Part shown: piece after piece, positions 33,387 to 50,700 of the stretch | Layout of the letters: every line of letters starts with the position of its first letter | Position numbering within the stretch: position 1 is the first letter of the stretch | Assembly: GCA_951394405.1 (NCBI GenBank) | Contig: OX596335.1 | Span: forward strand, 2,356,001-2,420,000 | Direction: 5' to 3' | DNA length: 64,000 bases | Origin: Coprinellus micaceus | Taxonomy: Eukaryota > Basidiomycota > Agaricomycetes > Agaricales > Psathyrellaceae | Made by a program: the position numbers and the translations under genes | Notes under the pieces: generated by a model | Seen by the model: only the letters and a program-made list of their open reading frames with translations | What the model was told of the DNA's origin: nothing | Databases searched by the model: none

Positions 33387-34907
33387 CTAAAGAGCCTTCG
33401 CAGACTCGGACGCCCCCGCATCGAGCTGCTCAGCAGGCAGTCGCTTCACCCTGTTCTCGGCGCTCTTCCCTCGCAAAACATTCTCGATGTAGAACTCGCC
33501 GGCCTGGGGATCGAGCAATAAGAATCCAGCCTTCTCTATCATGAAGCCAAACTCACCTTGTAGCTGCTTCGCACCAGCGGCCCGCTAGCCACATACAGGA
33601 AGCCCATGTCTTCGGCGATTTGCTTCCAACGATCAAACTCTGCAGGCTCGACATAGCGGTCAACCTTCATGTGCCTTTTCGTTGGCCGCATGTACTGGCC
33701 GAAAGTTACAACATCAACGTCGACTTTTCGAAGTTCTAGCAGAAGCATTATGTGTTAGTTCATCCTCGGACTCCGTAAAGCTCTAAGTCATCACCTTTCA
33801 AAGCATCGAGCACCTGCTCGCTATTTTCACCGACACCAAGCATTATGCTCGTTTTCGTAACGCGCACACCTTCCTGCTTGGCACGCTGGAGGACACTCAA
33901 GCTTTGCCTGAATGTTGCTCGTCGATCTCGGACGAACGGCGTAAGAGCTTCGACAGTCTCGATGTTGTGCGCATAGACGTCCAGACCAGACTTCGCCACC
34001 ATGGACACATGGTCCAGGTTGCCCGCGAAGTCACCAGTCAAAGCTTCAACCAAGATATGGGGAGCTCTAGAGGTACATTAGAAATGGTGTCAGGACATTC
34101 TTGAATAAGGGCACACTTTTGCTTGATTTTCTGAATGGTTTCAGCAAAGTGCCTGCAGCCACCGTCGGCAAGGTCTAAGATTTGGACGCGGGGTTAGTCC
34201 TGTGGATCGAGCGGCACACTAATTAGCCTACCATCTCGATCAACACTCGTCAATACGATGTACCCCAGTCCCCAACGACTGATAGCCTCGGCCGTGTGTT
34301 CTGGCTCGTGAGGGTCCAGAGGTGGAGGAGCCCTAGAAGTCTTGACAGAACAGAAGCGGCATCCTCGAGTACAGGTGTCACCCATTAGCTTAGAAGAAGT
34401 GTAAGTGCATTTCCGAGGCTCAATAGGATAAGCGAGCGCACCATGATAGTCGCTGTTGCAGCGCTCTTCCCTTCCGCCTCTGTTGCGCCTGGTTTACCTC
34501 CCCAACAGTCTCCGATATTAGGACACCGAGCTTCTTCACATACGGTGTGCAGTTTGAGTCCTCGAAGGTCCTTTTTGATCTTTGAGAACGAAGCTCCGGT
34601 TGGAATAGATGTCTTGAGGTACGCAGGCAGCCGAGGGCTAGTGAGGGGAAGGAAGCTTGACTTGAATGATGCAATTCCCCCAAGACGAGCCCACAACTCA
34701 CCCTTTAGCATTCCCAAGCACAACACGGCTAGGGCTGGCGTCTCCAGCAATGAAGTCGTCCAGAGAAGGCCCTGCTTCCAGTGCGTCCTTGAACTTGGAG
34801 CCTGATGAGGGAGCTCTGGGCGTTGGCGGAGTCGTCGCAGTCGTCGCCAGGCACCGTACAGCTCCAAACGAGCGCTGCAATCTGGCTACTCTGCACGCTG
34901 AAGCCAT
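33387..34907 (-). CDS. lip5: Lipoyl synthase, mitochondrial
   Basis: A multi-exon gene from ATG 34907 ([20 protein letters not shown]), an evident mitochondrial presequence. The auxiliary cluster motif is [12 protein letters not shown] (C-x4-C-x5-C), and the radical-SAM motif is CTRGCRFC (CxxxCxxC). Later blocks are [70 protein letters not shown] and the C-terminal [16 protein letters not shown], split by the last intron. The enzyme inserts two sulfur atoms into protein-bound octanoyl groups, using two [4Fe-4S] clusters. It therefore depends on iron and supplies lipoate to LAT1. It is divergent from CMC1 with 187 bp between the starts. Confidence 0.95.
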
Positions 34908-35094
34908 AGTTCGAGTCCAGAGAGGGAACGGGGTGATGGGGAAGAGAAAACCTGGGGTTGGCCGGGTCGACTCACCCTGCCAATACTTTGGCCGTGCTTG
35001 GAAGTCGCGTTGATGACAAACGTTCCGGCGGTCGGAATGCGGAACGAGCCTTGGGTTCAAAGTTGTAATACGACATCGACGACAGGCTGCTGGG
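34908..35094. promoter_or_regulatory. Shared divergent promoter of lip5 and cmc1
   Basis: The 187 bp between two start codons must contain both promoters. A CCAAT box is visible at 34980-34984. HapX acts through the CCAAT-binding complex, so an iron link is conceivable, but one five-base match is weak evidence. Confidence 0.5.
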
Positions 35095-35468
35095 ATGAAC
35101 GCTCTCTCCAGACGCGAAGAGGATACCCTGGCCAAGGTGACCAAGGCTCGTGCCTTGCGGGAATGTGATCCTGTCGTGAAAGGTGTGTTAAAGTTCTTCA
35201 TTCCGTTGCTTAGGCATGGAATTGACAGGAGCGATAGCATTCGCGAAATGCGCTGAGGGAAGGACCGTCTCCGTCGCTTGGGCCTGCAAAGAACCTCTCA
35301 AGGTTGTGCAGGAGTGTATGATGCAGTAGTGCGTACTGTGCTGGATGTTGAGGGCGAAAACTGACCTTCGATAGCACTGCACCTGAACCTATGGAAGCCA
35401 TCCGGAAGGAATACCTTCGTTTGCGGAGAGAACAGACCCAGAGCACGACACCGCCAACCACGGGGTGA
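35095..35468 (+). CDS. cmc1: CMC1-like twin-CX9C mitochondrial protein
   Basis: Exons 35095-35182, 35238-35328 and 35375-35468 give 90 aa. The protein has two CX9C motifs: CDPVVKAFAKC and CKEPLKVVQEC. The flanking ALRECDPVVKAFAKCAEGRT and VAWACKEPLK sequences match the Cmc1 family. Cmc1 is imported into the mitochondrial intermembrane space by the Mia40 disulfide relay and stabilises newly made Cox1 during cytochrome oxidase assembly. The basic tail ends EQTQSTTPPTTG. The first intron boundary falls inside the first CX9C motif, so unspliced frames hide it. Confidence 0.88.
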
Positions 35469-35599
35469 TACGACTCGACTCAAAAAATCAACCTCATCCC
35501 ACCAGACATAATCCACGGATATAACTTATATAGGTGATATAAAAATTACAGATAATCGCGACAACAGAAGGTCGGGAAGTGGTATATGACGGTGCTGGT

Positions 35600-36624
35600 T
35601 TACTTCTTTCCGTTGACCGACCTCCACTGGTTTTGAGCGCCGATGATGGAGGAAGCAAGACTGGACGACGAATGTTGAGCCAAGAAACCATTCCGAAGCG
35701 AGCACAGACATACCCCAAGAGACCAAGAGTTCCCTCATTAAAGCCCCACAAGCCAATGCTGGTGGCGGGGAGGGAGATGTCGAGAAGGTCGATGGTGAAC
35801 TGGCGGCGAGCAGCAACGATGGATCTAGACGCGGCGTCAGTTATATGGGTCCCCTACGGCGACAGGGATAGAAACGCACTTGTGGACAGCGGCCAACCGC
35901 GTCTCGCGAGCAGCCTCGTCTGCAAGATCCTTCTCTCCCCACGGCCTGCTCTGCTTGAGCTTCTTGGCTTCCTCCTTCAGTCGGAGGCTCTTCAAGACGC
36001 CGTTCACCAAGTTGAAGAGGATTCCGGCGAACCAGAATTTGGCCGAGGTCTTGGAGATCCTCTGAGCAGTCTCGGGAGAGAGACGGAGGAACTTGACAGC
36101 ATTCGCCTACAAGACCAGTGAGCGATGAGCTTATGGAGGATAGTGGTCTCGGGGACGGACCCAAACGAAGAGATCGTATGAGAGGTAAACGAAGTACGCA
36201 ATTTGACGGGCAACGGCAAGAATGACTTCAACCGCCGGCCCAGAGGCAAGAGCAGTCTTGAGAGCAGCCTGAAGGTGCTCAATGGGCTTGCCGATGCGCA
36301 AAACTGGCGATGAGTTCAATCGGCGTCTCTGGTGGAAGTGTTGATTATGACATACGCTTGCGAGCAGTCCCAAGATGGGACTTCAACGCGGCCCATCGTG
36401 CAGCCTCGTCCTTGTCACCTTTCCTCAACAAGTACCAAGCATAGAAGCGAGACCAGTATTGGACACCACGGTAGACCTATGCGCAGACTCCGGTGAATAC
36501 AATGAACCAATGAAATAGAGCACTATTAGGGACGCGCCTTGTCCCTGCCGACGGTGGTCGCGGTGTACTTCAAGGTCTCGCCGATGGTGGGATGAAGGAC
36601 GAGCTGAGATGCAAGGGCAGCCAT
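35600..36624 (-). CDS. pex11: Peroxisomal membrane protein PEX11
   Basis: Multi-exon gene from ATG 36624. Spliced sequence reads MAALASQLVLHPTIGETLK, VYRGVQYWSRFYAWYLLRKG, KPIEHLQAALKTALASGPAV and IAYFVYLSYDLFVW. It continues with ANAVKFLRLSPE, FAGILFNLVNGVLKSLRL, FTIDLLDISLPATSIGLW and a last exon ending QNQWRSVNGKK. This is the full PEX11 pattern with an amphipathic N-terminus and C-terminal membrane segments. PEX11 elongates and divides peroxisomes. The intron between GRDK and VYRG appears to use a GC donor (36537-36477), because no GT donor keeps the frame. The final short exon is read after a GTATGT intron. Confidence 0.88.
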
Positions 36625-37175
36625 TTTGGAGTAATGTTGGATCGTGAACTTGAAGAGAGAGAGGGAACAAGATTTATCTTTGGGCATCTAGCCGCCGTTC
36701 ACACGTGATTATTCCCTCACCGTACCCCAGAACCCGTTTCCCGGACTCGGTGCCTTCAAGGCTTCTCAGGAACGTCGGGAACGACAAGACTTGTATGGCG
36801 TGCCAGACCCCCACGTTTAGTGCTGAGCACAACGTCGACTCGGACATGATCAGCCCCTATTCCACCACGGTAAGAGAATGCCGGTCGCCCCGCATCCAAT
36901 AACGCGATGACTCCCCAATGTAGGCTGAGAGGAGTCTAAATAGAACGCCAACTCCGTCAAAGCACATTTTTGAACGGTCGCCGTCGCGTCAAACGGTGCT
37001 CCTGGATGTTCCGACCCCGTGTCGACGACGATAGGCGTCTCCCCAAGAACACGGAGGAAATCGGGCGGGAACAGCCGATATGACGATGGTATCTATATTG
37101 GTGAGAAGTCGATTCCGTATCCTTTCACCATCTCACCTACGTTGTCGGTCGCGTCCACCAGCCTCTAGATCTAAA
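36625..37175. promoter_or_regulatory. Divergent promoter region of pex11 and fumarase
   Basis: About 550 bp between two start codons on opposite strands. It must hold both promoters. No strong known motif stood out on reading. Confidence 0.4.
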
Positions 37176-39273
37176 ATGCATAGAATCGCTGCTTCGTCTT
37201 CGCGCAAGGTCAGCCGTCCTCTCCAACAATCAGCTGCATTTCTCCTCCCCTACACGTGATGTCATACCGTGCTTATTCCGTTCCGTACAGTTGTTGCAGG
37301 CCTCGAGCTCGGTCTCCAGGACGAGATTCCTTGTTCCTTCAGCCAGGTCGTTCTCTTCATCATACTTCAGAATGGTACGCGCTCGGCCTTTTCGTTGTGT
37401 TGGCAGAACGTAGTCTGAACGACCTACCTTCTACCCTGCATTAGTCGGAGCAGCGATTCCGCATCGAGAGAGACACCTTTGGAGAGCTCAAGGTGCCCGC
37501 CGACAGGTACTGGGGTGCCCAAACTCAAAGGTAGTTGATTCGTATTCAACGGTTTCCGATAGCTGAACTCGCTCCAGGTCTCTGCAGAACTTTGACATTG
37601 GTGGACCCGCTGAGCGCTTGCCGGAGCCTCTCGTCAAGGCTTTCGGTGTTGTGAAGAAGGCTGCGGCCATTGTTAATACGGAATATGGCATGGACCCCAA
37701 GCTTGGAGAAGCTATTCAGAAGGCCGCTGATGATGTGTGTAATTGTCGCCTAACGTTCCGAGTTCGATGAACCGATCCTTTGTAGGTCATCTCCGGCAAA
37801 CTCATCGACCACTTCCCTCTCGTCGTCTTCCAGACTGGAAGCGGCACTCAATCCAACATGAACGCCAACGAAGTCATTTCCAACCGTGCCATTGAGCTCC
37901 TCGGGGGAGAACTTGGCTCCAAGAAACCCGTTCACCCGAACGATCATGTCAACAGGAGTCAGAGCAGTAACGATACGTGCGTAGTGATTTCCTATACCTG
38001 GGAACCTCGAAGTTAATTATGTGTCCGCAGCTTCCCTACCGCCATGCACGTTGCTGCCGTTACCGAAATCCACCACAATTTGATTCCCGCCTTGGAGGAG
38101 CTACGCGAAGCTCTCAATGCCAAGGCCCAGGAGTTTGACAACATTGTGAAGATTGGCCGAACTCATTTGCAGGATGCGACCCCCTTGACTCTTGGTCAAG
38201 AATTCGGTGGTTACGTTCACCAAGTTTCCAACGGTATTGAGCGCGTCAAGGCCGTCCTTCCTCGTCTCAGCATGCTCGCTCAGGGTGGAACTGCGGTCGG
38301 AACCGTGAGTGCACATGATGTCCAGCCAAGAGGAGCATCTAATGGGACTTGTGAGCACAGGGCCTCAACACCAAAAAGGGATGGGACTCGAAAATTGCTG
38401 GGGAGATTGCCAACTTGACCGGCCTTCCCTTCGTCACTGCCCCTAACAAGGTAAATTGAGATCGGCAGACTCTCAGCATGCAGCATGCTTACTTTGACCT
38501 TCGTTAGTTCGAAGCCCTGGCGGCACACGACGCCCTTGTGGAAGCCCATGGTGCACTCAACGTCATCGCCGTCTCCTTCATGAAGATTGCCAATGATATT
38601 CGATTCCTTGGCTCCGGACCTCGTTGCGGTCTTGGTGAGCTCGCCTTGCCTGAGAACGAGCCCGGAAGCAGCATTATGCCTGGCAAGGTCAACCCTACCC
38701 AGTGCGAGGCTTTGACCATGGTGTCTGCTCAGGTTATGGGCAACAACACCACTGTCAGCATTGCTGGTTCGAACGGGCACTTTGAGGTTCGAAACATTCC
38801 TGCTCCCGAGTCGAAACCGCTGATTGATGGGCGCGGTTTATTAGCTGAACGTGTTCAAGCCGGTTATCATCAAGAACGTCCTCCAAAGCATCCGACTCCT
38901 CGCTGATGGTGTGCATAGACGGGTGCCTTTTGATAGACGATGCTCACCATATTTCAGGTGCCCGTTCGTTCACGAAGAACTGTATTGTTGGCGTCCAGGC
39001 GAATGAGAAGCGGATCCACAACCTGTTGCACGAGTCCCTCATGCTTGCAACGATTCTGAACAGCCACCTTGGGTATGACAGTGAGTAATGAATGGCCCAC
39101 CTTCCATATGCGAACTAAACTTAGCGAATGCGGTAGACGTGGCCAAGTGTGCGAAGAAGGCGCACAAGGAGGGTACGACGCTGAAGGAGGCTACGGTGGC
39201 CCTTGGATTCCTGACGCCTGAGGAATTTGACGAGAAAGTGCGGCCTGAGCTGATGCTGCACCCAGACAATTAG
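37176..39273 (+). CDS. fum1: Fumarate hydratase, class II
   Basis: A gene with many introns. The first exon, [11 protein letters not shown], joins to an Arg/Ser-rich segment ([20 protein letters not shown]), forming a mitochondrial presequence. After Met39 the mature enzyme begins [20 protein letters not shown]. Hallmarks are [59 protein letters not shown] and the superfamily signature [18 protein letters not shown] further intron removes sequence between GHFE and [10 protein letters not shown]. The protein ends [11 protein letters not shown]. Fumarase interconverts fumarate and malate in the TCA cycle, and in many fungi it is also cytosolic and takes part in the DNA damage response. An intron directly follows the Met39 codon. 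Confidence 0.95.
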
Positions 39274-39432
39274 TTTGAGGGATGTGTAGCCGTGTACCGT
39301 AGCGAGAATGAGAAATTTCCTAATTGAGCGGACGGCGAGAGAACCTGTTCAAAAGCGAATAAACAGAGTCAACGGGCTTGCAAAAAAGATCAGGGCGTTT
39401 CAAATCCAGAACCTTGATTGTCGTGTCACTCC

Positions 39433-45020
<5,588 letters not shown>

Positions 45021-45365
45021 TTCTATATCTCTTTGCTCGCTATCTATCGATCACGCACCTTCGTTTTTTTTTTTTGGACCTTCTCCATAGTACTAGATCC
45101 TTCCCTCTCCGTCATGTAGTCTGATAATCTTGTCTCTTGGTCGGCTTTCCGATTGTGTTCATAGGCTTTCTCTTTCGTCCCGAGTTTGTATATAATCTCA
45201 CCTCTTTCTCTGTAATTAGTGAAGTTCCTTGTTGGTCAAGAAATGGTTCATTAGTGGGTACAGTAGCAGAGAAGAAGAAACCTAGATGTACAGATGACAA
45301 CAACAGAGAATAGAACTAGTACATGCAAGTCGAAGAGAGAGAACGAGGGTCAATGGGTAGAGCAG
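45021..45365. other. Convergent intergenic region between ino80 and cbf5
   Basis: About 345 bp between two stops. It contains a run of ten T residues at about 45066 and is otherwise plain 3' UTR-like sequence. Confidence 0.4.
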
Positions 45366-47038
45366 TTATGAGTCGCCGCCCATCGACGCCCGCGCCTTTT
45401 TCGCCTCCTTTTTCAGCCTCTTTTTCTCCCGCTTGGCCTCGTCGTCATCCTCGCCGTCTGCTGCAGCGGCCTCTTCAGCCTCCTTTGCAGCCTTCTTCTC
45501 CTTCTTCCTCTTCTTCTTCTCAGCCTTCTCCTCGTCGTCCTCGTCCTTCGTCTCGACATCCTCGTCCCCCTCGCGTTTCCTCTTCTTATCCTCCTTGTCT
45601 TTTTTATCCTTCTTTTCCTTCTTGTCCTTCTTTTCCTCCTTGACCAGTTCAACGACGGGGGCAGCGGCAGGTGCAAGTGCAGCGGAAGCATCGGTGGTGG
45701 CAGGGTCACGGTTGTAATCCTTGTAGTCCTTGCTCCACTCGGCAGGGGTAACGCCGTCGATCTTCTCGCCGTGCTTTGTGAGCTTTCCGTCCTTGATGAG
45801 CTTCTTCTTTTGGACGGCGACAGGCCCAAGACCCCAGCGGCGGGGGTAGGTGTCCCGCTCCATGATGCAGCGCTTGACCTTGGCGACGACACCGTGGTCG
45901 CAGGTGGCGAGCTCGACGGTGGACATCTGGGCGATGGCGATGGCGATAGCCTCGCCCTTGGTGGTCATGAGGACGACCTCCTCGTTGAGGGCAATGTCGG
46001 CCTCGTAGCGCAGGAGACCGGGGATCATGAGCTTGGCGCCGTAGCACACAGCATTGACAGCACTGTCTTTGACGACGATACGCTTGTAGCCGGTGAGGAG
46101 GGATTCGAGGGGCCTGATTACGCGGCGGAGGTACGACTCTGTAGACGGATGAGAAAGGAGAGAGAGAGAGAGAGAGAGAGGATGGTGAGACGTACCATCG
46201 CGAGTGTTGTCGTACAACCACTGTGCATCGAGGACGTCGTGCATGGTGACCATGTCGTCGTTCTCGGACATGGCGCCGGAACGGACACGACGGAGCTCCT
46301 GCATGTGTCCACCGGTGCCGAGGAGGAGACCCAAGTGGACGCAGAGGGTCCGGATGTAGGTGCCTGCCTCGCATGAGACCCAGAAGACGCCGAGATTGCG
46401 CTTTTCGTCGAATTCGATGAGTTTGGAGTTGTAGATGGTCCGGATGCGGAGCTGGCGCTTGACGGCGGAGATGAGAGGGGGACGCTGGAAGAGGGCACCG
46501 GAGAGGGTCTCGAGAGCACGAGGGAGGGCGGCGGCGTTTTCGAGGGCGGCGTGGAGGCGGAGAACGGCGACGTACTCCTTACCTGGGTGTGTGTGTGTGA
46601 GAGGAGTGCGGGGAGAGAGAAAAGAGGTGAGAGGGACGGACCTGCTCCCTGCTGGGACTTGACGAGGCGGGTGGCCCTGTCGATGCAGACGATGAGGCAT
46701 CCTGTGACCTTTGGATCGAGGGTGCCGCTGTGGCCCGTTTTTTCTACGCGGAGGATGCGCCTGAGCCAGGCGACGACCTCGTGGGAGGAGGGGTTGGAGG
46801 GCTTGTCGAGGTTGATGACGCCGGACCTGACATAGCTGGCGATGTCGCGCTTGAGGGGCGAGCAGCCCTGGGGAATCGGCGTAAAGTGGGCGGACCGCAC
46901 CAGCAGCCGGTCGTAGTTTTTGAGCAGCAGCGGCCACTGCGACGTGTCCAGCTTTGGCGCTGCAGCCTCTGACTTGATTGCAAAGTCCTGCGACGCCTGT
47001 GCGGACACCACCTGTTCGCGGGTGAGTGAGGGTGCCAT
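45366..47038 (-). CDS. cbf5: Dyskerin/CBF5, H/ACA snoRNP pseudouridine synthase
   Basis: Starts [14 protein letters not shown] at 47038. Blocks in order: [18 protein letters not shown] (dyskerin N-terminal domain), [20 protein letters not shown], and the catalytic loop [16 protein letters not shown] with the active Asp. Then come [40 protein letters not shown] and, after an intron, the PUA domain ([40 protein letters not shown]). The protein ends in a long Lys/Glu/Asp tail ([13 protein letters not shown] style) ending GGDS, as in yeast Cbf5. It converts uridine to pseudouridine in rRNA as part of H/ACA RNPs in the nucleolus. Two introns interrupt the catalytic domain; one holds a GA dinucleotide repeat at about 46161-46180. 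Confidence 0.96.
46156..46181. repeat. GA dinucleotide microsatellite in a cbf5 intron
   Basis: An AG/GA tract of about 24 bases lies within the intron between the DNTRD and ESYLRR coding blocks. Simple repeats of this kind can vary in length between strains. Confidence 0.7.
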
Positions 47039-47166
47039 GCCCGCCCACTCTCAAAAATTCAGAATCAGAGGGGACCACCCATCAGCGGAGTTCAAACTCT
47101 ATTTCCTGCATACACAAAACAGAGATTGTGGGTGTCGTGCTCCCAGCCATCCCCTCCGCCGCCAAG
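47039..47166. promoter_or_regulatory. Shared divergent promoter of cbf5 and rpl22
   Basis: Only 128 bp separate the two start codons. Both genes serve ribosome production, so co-regulation from this short region is likely. No known element was recognised with confidence. Confidence 0.55.
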
Positions 47167-47648
47167 ATGGTAAATGCTTTGCTGAGTGCCCTTCTCAGTA
47201 GGCTGATGCCCTCTCCCTCTCCCTAGCCCCGCGCACCCGCAAAACAGTCCACCGCTACCAAGCACAAGTTCGTCATCGACTACGCAAAGCCCGCCGCAGA
47301 TGGGGTCTTTGACGGGGCCGACTTTGAAAAATTCCTCCACGACCGCATCAAGGTCGAGGGCAAGGTGGGCCAGCTCGGCGAGAACGTCAAGATCGCCCGC
47401 GATGGCGCCACCAAGCTCACCGTCACCTCCACCATCCCCTTCTCCAAGCGCTACCTCAAGTACCTCACAAAGAAGTTCTTGAAGAAGAACCAGCTCCGTG
47501 ACTGGATTCGGTGAGTCTCTCCCCCCAACACATCCCTGCGATTTCCCCACTCATCGCCATCCCCAGTGTCGTCGCCTCCTCCAAGGACAACTACGCCCTC
47601 AAGTTCTACAATATCGCTGGCGCTGGCGAAGACGAGGACGACGAGTAA
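47167..47648 (+). CDS. rpl22: 60S ribosomal protein eL22
   Basis: Three exons: ATG (47167-47169), 47227-47510 and 47567-47648, giving 122 aa. After the isolated start codon the protein reads PRAPAKQSTATKHKFVIDYA, then DGVFDGADFEKFLHDRIKVE, KLTVTSTIPFSKRYLKYLTK and LRDWIRVVASSKDNYALKFY, ending in an acidic GEDEDDE tail. This is full-length eL22, an RNA-binding protein of the large ribosomal subunit. The intron right after ATG (GTAAAT to CCCTAG, 57 nt) separates the start codon from the body. The stop is 95 bp from the stop of the convergent DHX29-like gene. Confidence 0.95.
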
Positions 47649-47743
47649 ATTCTCTTTGCCTCCCCTCGCGCATCTACTACGCACGTAGATAGTAAAACTA
47701 CCCGACCGTGATATGTCCAAAAAAAATTCGATTATGCACAACT

Positions 47744-50700
47744 CTACTCTGCCCTCGGTTGGTTCATGAACGTAATCGACGTCTGCTCCTTCTCCTCCTT
47801 GGGCTTGATCTTGCCCAGTACCATCTGCGCCAGCTCGTTCCAGAGCACATGCGTCTCCGTCAACACCTGACCCTTGAACTGCGCAGACAGGATATCGTAA
47901 AAGTGCTCCCGCAGTAACTTGAGTGCAACATTCGTCCTGGCAGGGATATTGAACTTGATCTTCCGGTCGATGAACGCCTGGTCAGAGATCACCCTAAAGT
48001 CGCTCTCCCCACACAGGATGAGCATCGCCAGGTCATCCACAGGACCCGTCTCCCACGCATACAGCTTCTTGGAATGCATTATCGTGAAATACGCGAGGTG
48101 GTTAACCCCAAAGTCCGCAGCCTTCCTCCCAAAGTTGACCGACGACGGGTGGAAATACGCGACCTGGTTGTTCGCCATCGTGCGCAGCTGGGAGTTCTTT
48201 GCATCCGTCGCGAGGACCTTGGGATACAGACCCGCTACGAGCGCCGCGTTGATCAGCGCCGTGTTCTTCGAGTTCACGTCGTACTCGGGGGGGACGGCGA
48301 CGAACCGTGTCCGGCCTCGAGCGTACCGCGCCCGTCCAAGGTCCCGGATGAACCCTCTGTCGACCTGGATGAACGAGGTGTCGACGAGGAACCCAAGGAA
48401 CTGCTGCCTCAGCTCCTCGATCTGCTGCAAGTTCGGGTGGCTGAGGTAGTTGCTATTGCAGAACTTGCGGATATTCACCCCGCTATTCCCACTCGCCCGT
48501 CTCCAGCTGCTGAACGCGTTATGAATCGTCAAGAAATCAGAATTCTCCACTTTGAAACTGTTCTTTGCCCGGTCGGCTTGCTCTTCCATCCCAAGAGGGG
48601 TCACAAAGGGTGACTTGGAGTTGAGCGCCGCGGCGATGGTGAGCGCGGGGTCCAGGCACCGCAGGACCGTCGCGATGAGGAGAAACTTGCCCAAGTGCAC
48701 GTCGGTAGGGAGCTTGCTCAACAGCCTCCCGAGCGCCGTGATATCCTCCGAAGGCGTCAACGCCCGAACCTCCACCAACATCGAGATTGCCCGCTGCACG
48801 TTGATGGCTACGGGGGGGTCCAGAGCCCTCGACAGCACGTCCTCGATGGTATTCCCCAGCTTCACCTTCATAATCTTGATCCTGAGCGCCAAATCCGAGA
48901 GACCCAAGCGCATCATCTCGGGGAGGGGGTTGTCCATCATCTGTGTGTCGTGCCGGATCTTGGTGAAGAGGTGGAAGCACAGTCCTCGCCGGACACGACC
49001 TGCTCGGCCGTGTCTTTGTGTGGCGTTGCTCTTGGCGATGAAGGTCTCTATGAGCCGGCTGATCTGGCGTTTCTCGTCGAATCGCATCTCTTTGTGCTTG
49101 CCCGTGTCGATGACGCAGGTGATATCGGGGATAGTGATACCTGTCTCTGCAATGTTGGTTGCTAAGCCATTTCGTCAGAATAAAGACGAAAGGGAGTGGA
49201 TTGGGAGGCTTACCGATGACGATCTTCCGCACTCCGGGAGGGGGTATATCGAACACTAATCCCTGATTTTCACTCGAAATCGTCGAATGAAGAGGGTGCA
49301 GCCTAAACAGATCTGAACCAAAGTAGGGATGGTCCGACAAGACGTCATGCAACTTCCTGATCTCCCCAAGGCCAGGGAGGAAGACCAAGATCGCAGAAGA
49401 CATAGGCAGGTACTCTGGATCCTCGAAGCAGATCTTCTCTAACAATCGTATGATGAGATCGTACAGTATGACGCGCTCGTCGATGAGGTTGAGCGTAGAG
49501 GCAGTATTCGGCGAGTATCTCTTCTCCAGTTTGACGCCTTCCTTGACGGACGACGCCGCACCATCGTCCTCGTCGTCCTCATCGCGAGCAAGTAACTCTT
49601 CAGTCCACTCGGTCCGGTTCTTGCCCTTGTAAAACCTGTCGTTGCTCCTTCTGGCGTAGGGCGAGGTTTCGGAGATGGACCAATTTGTGAACTCGATGGC
49701 GTCCTCGAGGAACTTGACGTCGACGGGGAAGGTACGACCGGGGACGTGGAGGGTGGGGCACCCACCAAAGTACTCTGAGATCTTCTCCGCGTCGACCGTT
49801 GCAGACATGAGAATAACCTTTAGGTCCGGTCGTTCTCTGATTAGTGACTTGAGCACAATGAGAAGAAAGTCCGACTCGATAGATCGTTCGTGGACTTCGT
49901 CGATAATGATATGCTATTATACCACAGTAAATTTCCCCCATCTCTCACAACTCGGCGAAGACACAACTCACCGTAATCTCATCGAATGCCGTGCCTTGTC
50001 CACCATTCCCAGAGCCACCTTCCAGCATACGCAAGGCAATACCGTTCGTAACGTACGCCAAACGCGTGTTCCTGGAGATGTTGCTCTCCAACCGAATGGA
50101 ATAACCAACAAGAGAGTTGTTCGTCCCCACAGCATTGGCCGGTTCACCCAGCTCGCGAGAAACACGCTGGGCCAGTGAAATGGCGGAAATACGACGCGGT
50201 TCTGTACAGTATACCCGGCAATGACGGCCTTGGGAGAGGTAGTGCTCCATGATGAAAGAAGGGACTTGAGTTGATTTTCCGCTGAATGGCTGTAAGTACG
50301 AGCCGCGAAAGGGGACAAAGTGTAGCTCACCATCCAGTTTCGCCACTCAGAACAACGATCTGAGATTCCTCCAAGGTTTCAATGATGGTGTTACGATAAG
50401 CGGCTATAGGCAGCGTATTCCTCTGCTCTAGCATTTCCTGATACGCAAGGCTTGCCTGTCTCTGAGCGAAACTCTCGGCGAGCTGTGAATCAAATCCTTG
50501 TGAAGCTCTGTACTGCCTGCCATCACCATTGGATGTAGTAGAGTTAGAAGCCTTTGTAGACTTCCCAGACCGCTTGCTAGCTACTTCACATTTCGCGACC
50601 GCAAATGGGCGAAGCTTCGTCCAAAGATCTCGATTTATCTCGTCGTCTCGTTCCTTCCGCTTGGCCTCCAGCTCGTCCCAGAGGTTACGGAAGGAAGGAG

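Noticed and set aside
45413..45892. Arg/Ser-rich and poly-Ser frames over the end of cbf5
   Set aside because: Out-of-frame readings of the Lys/Glu tail of CBF5; low complexity only.
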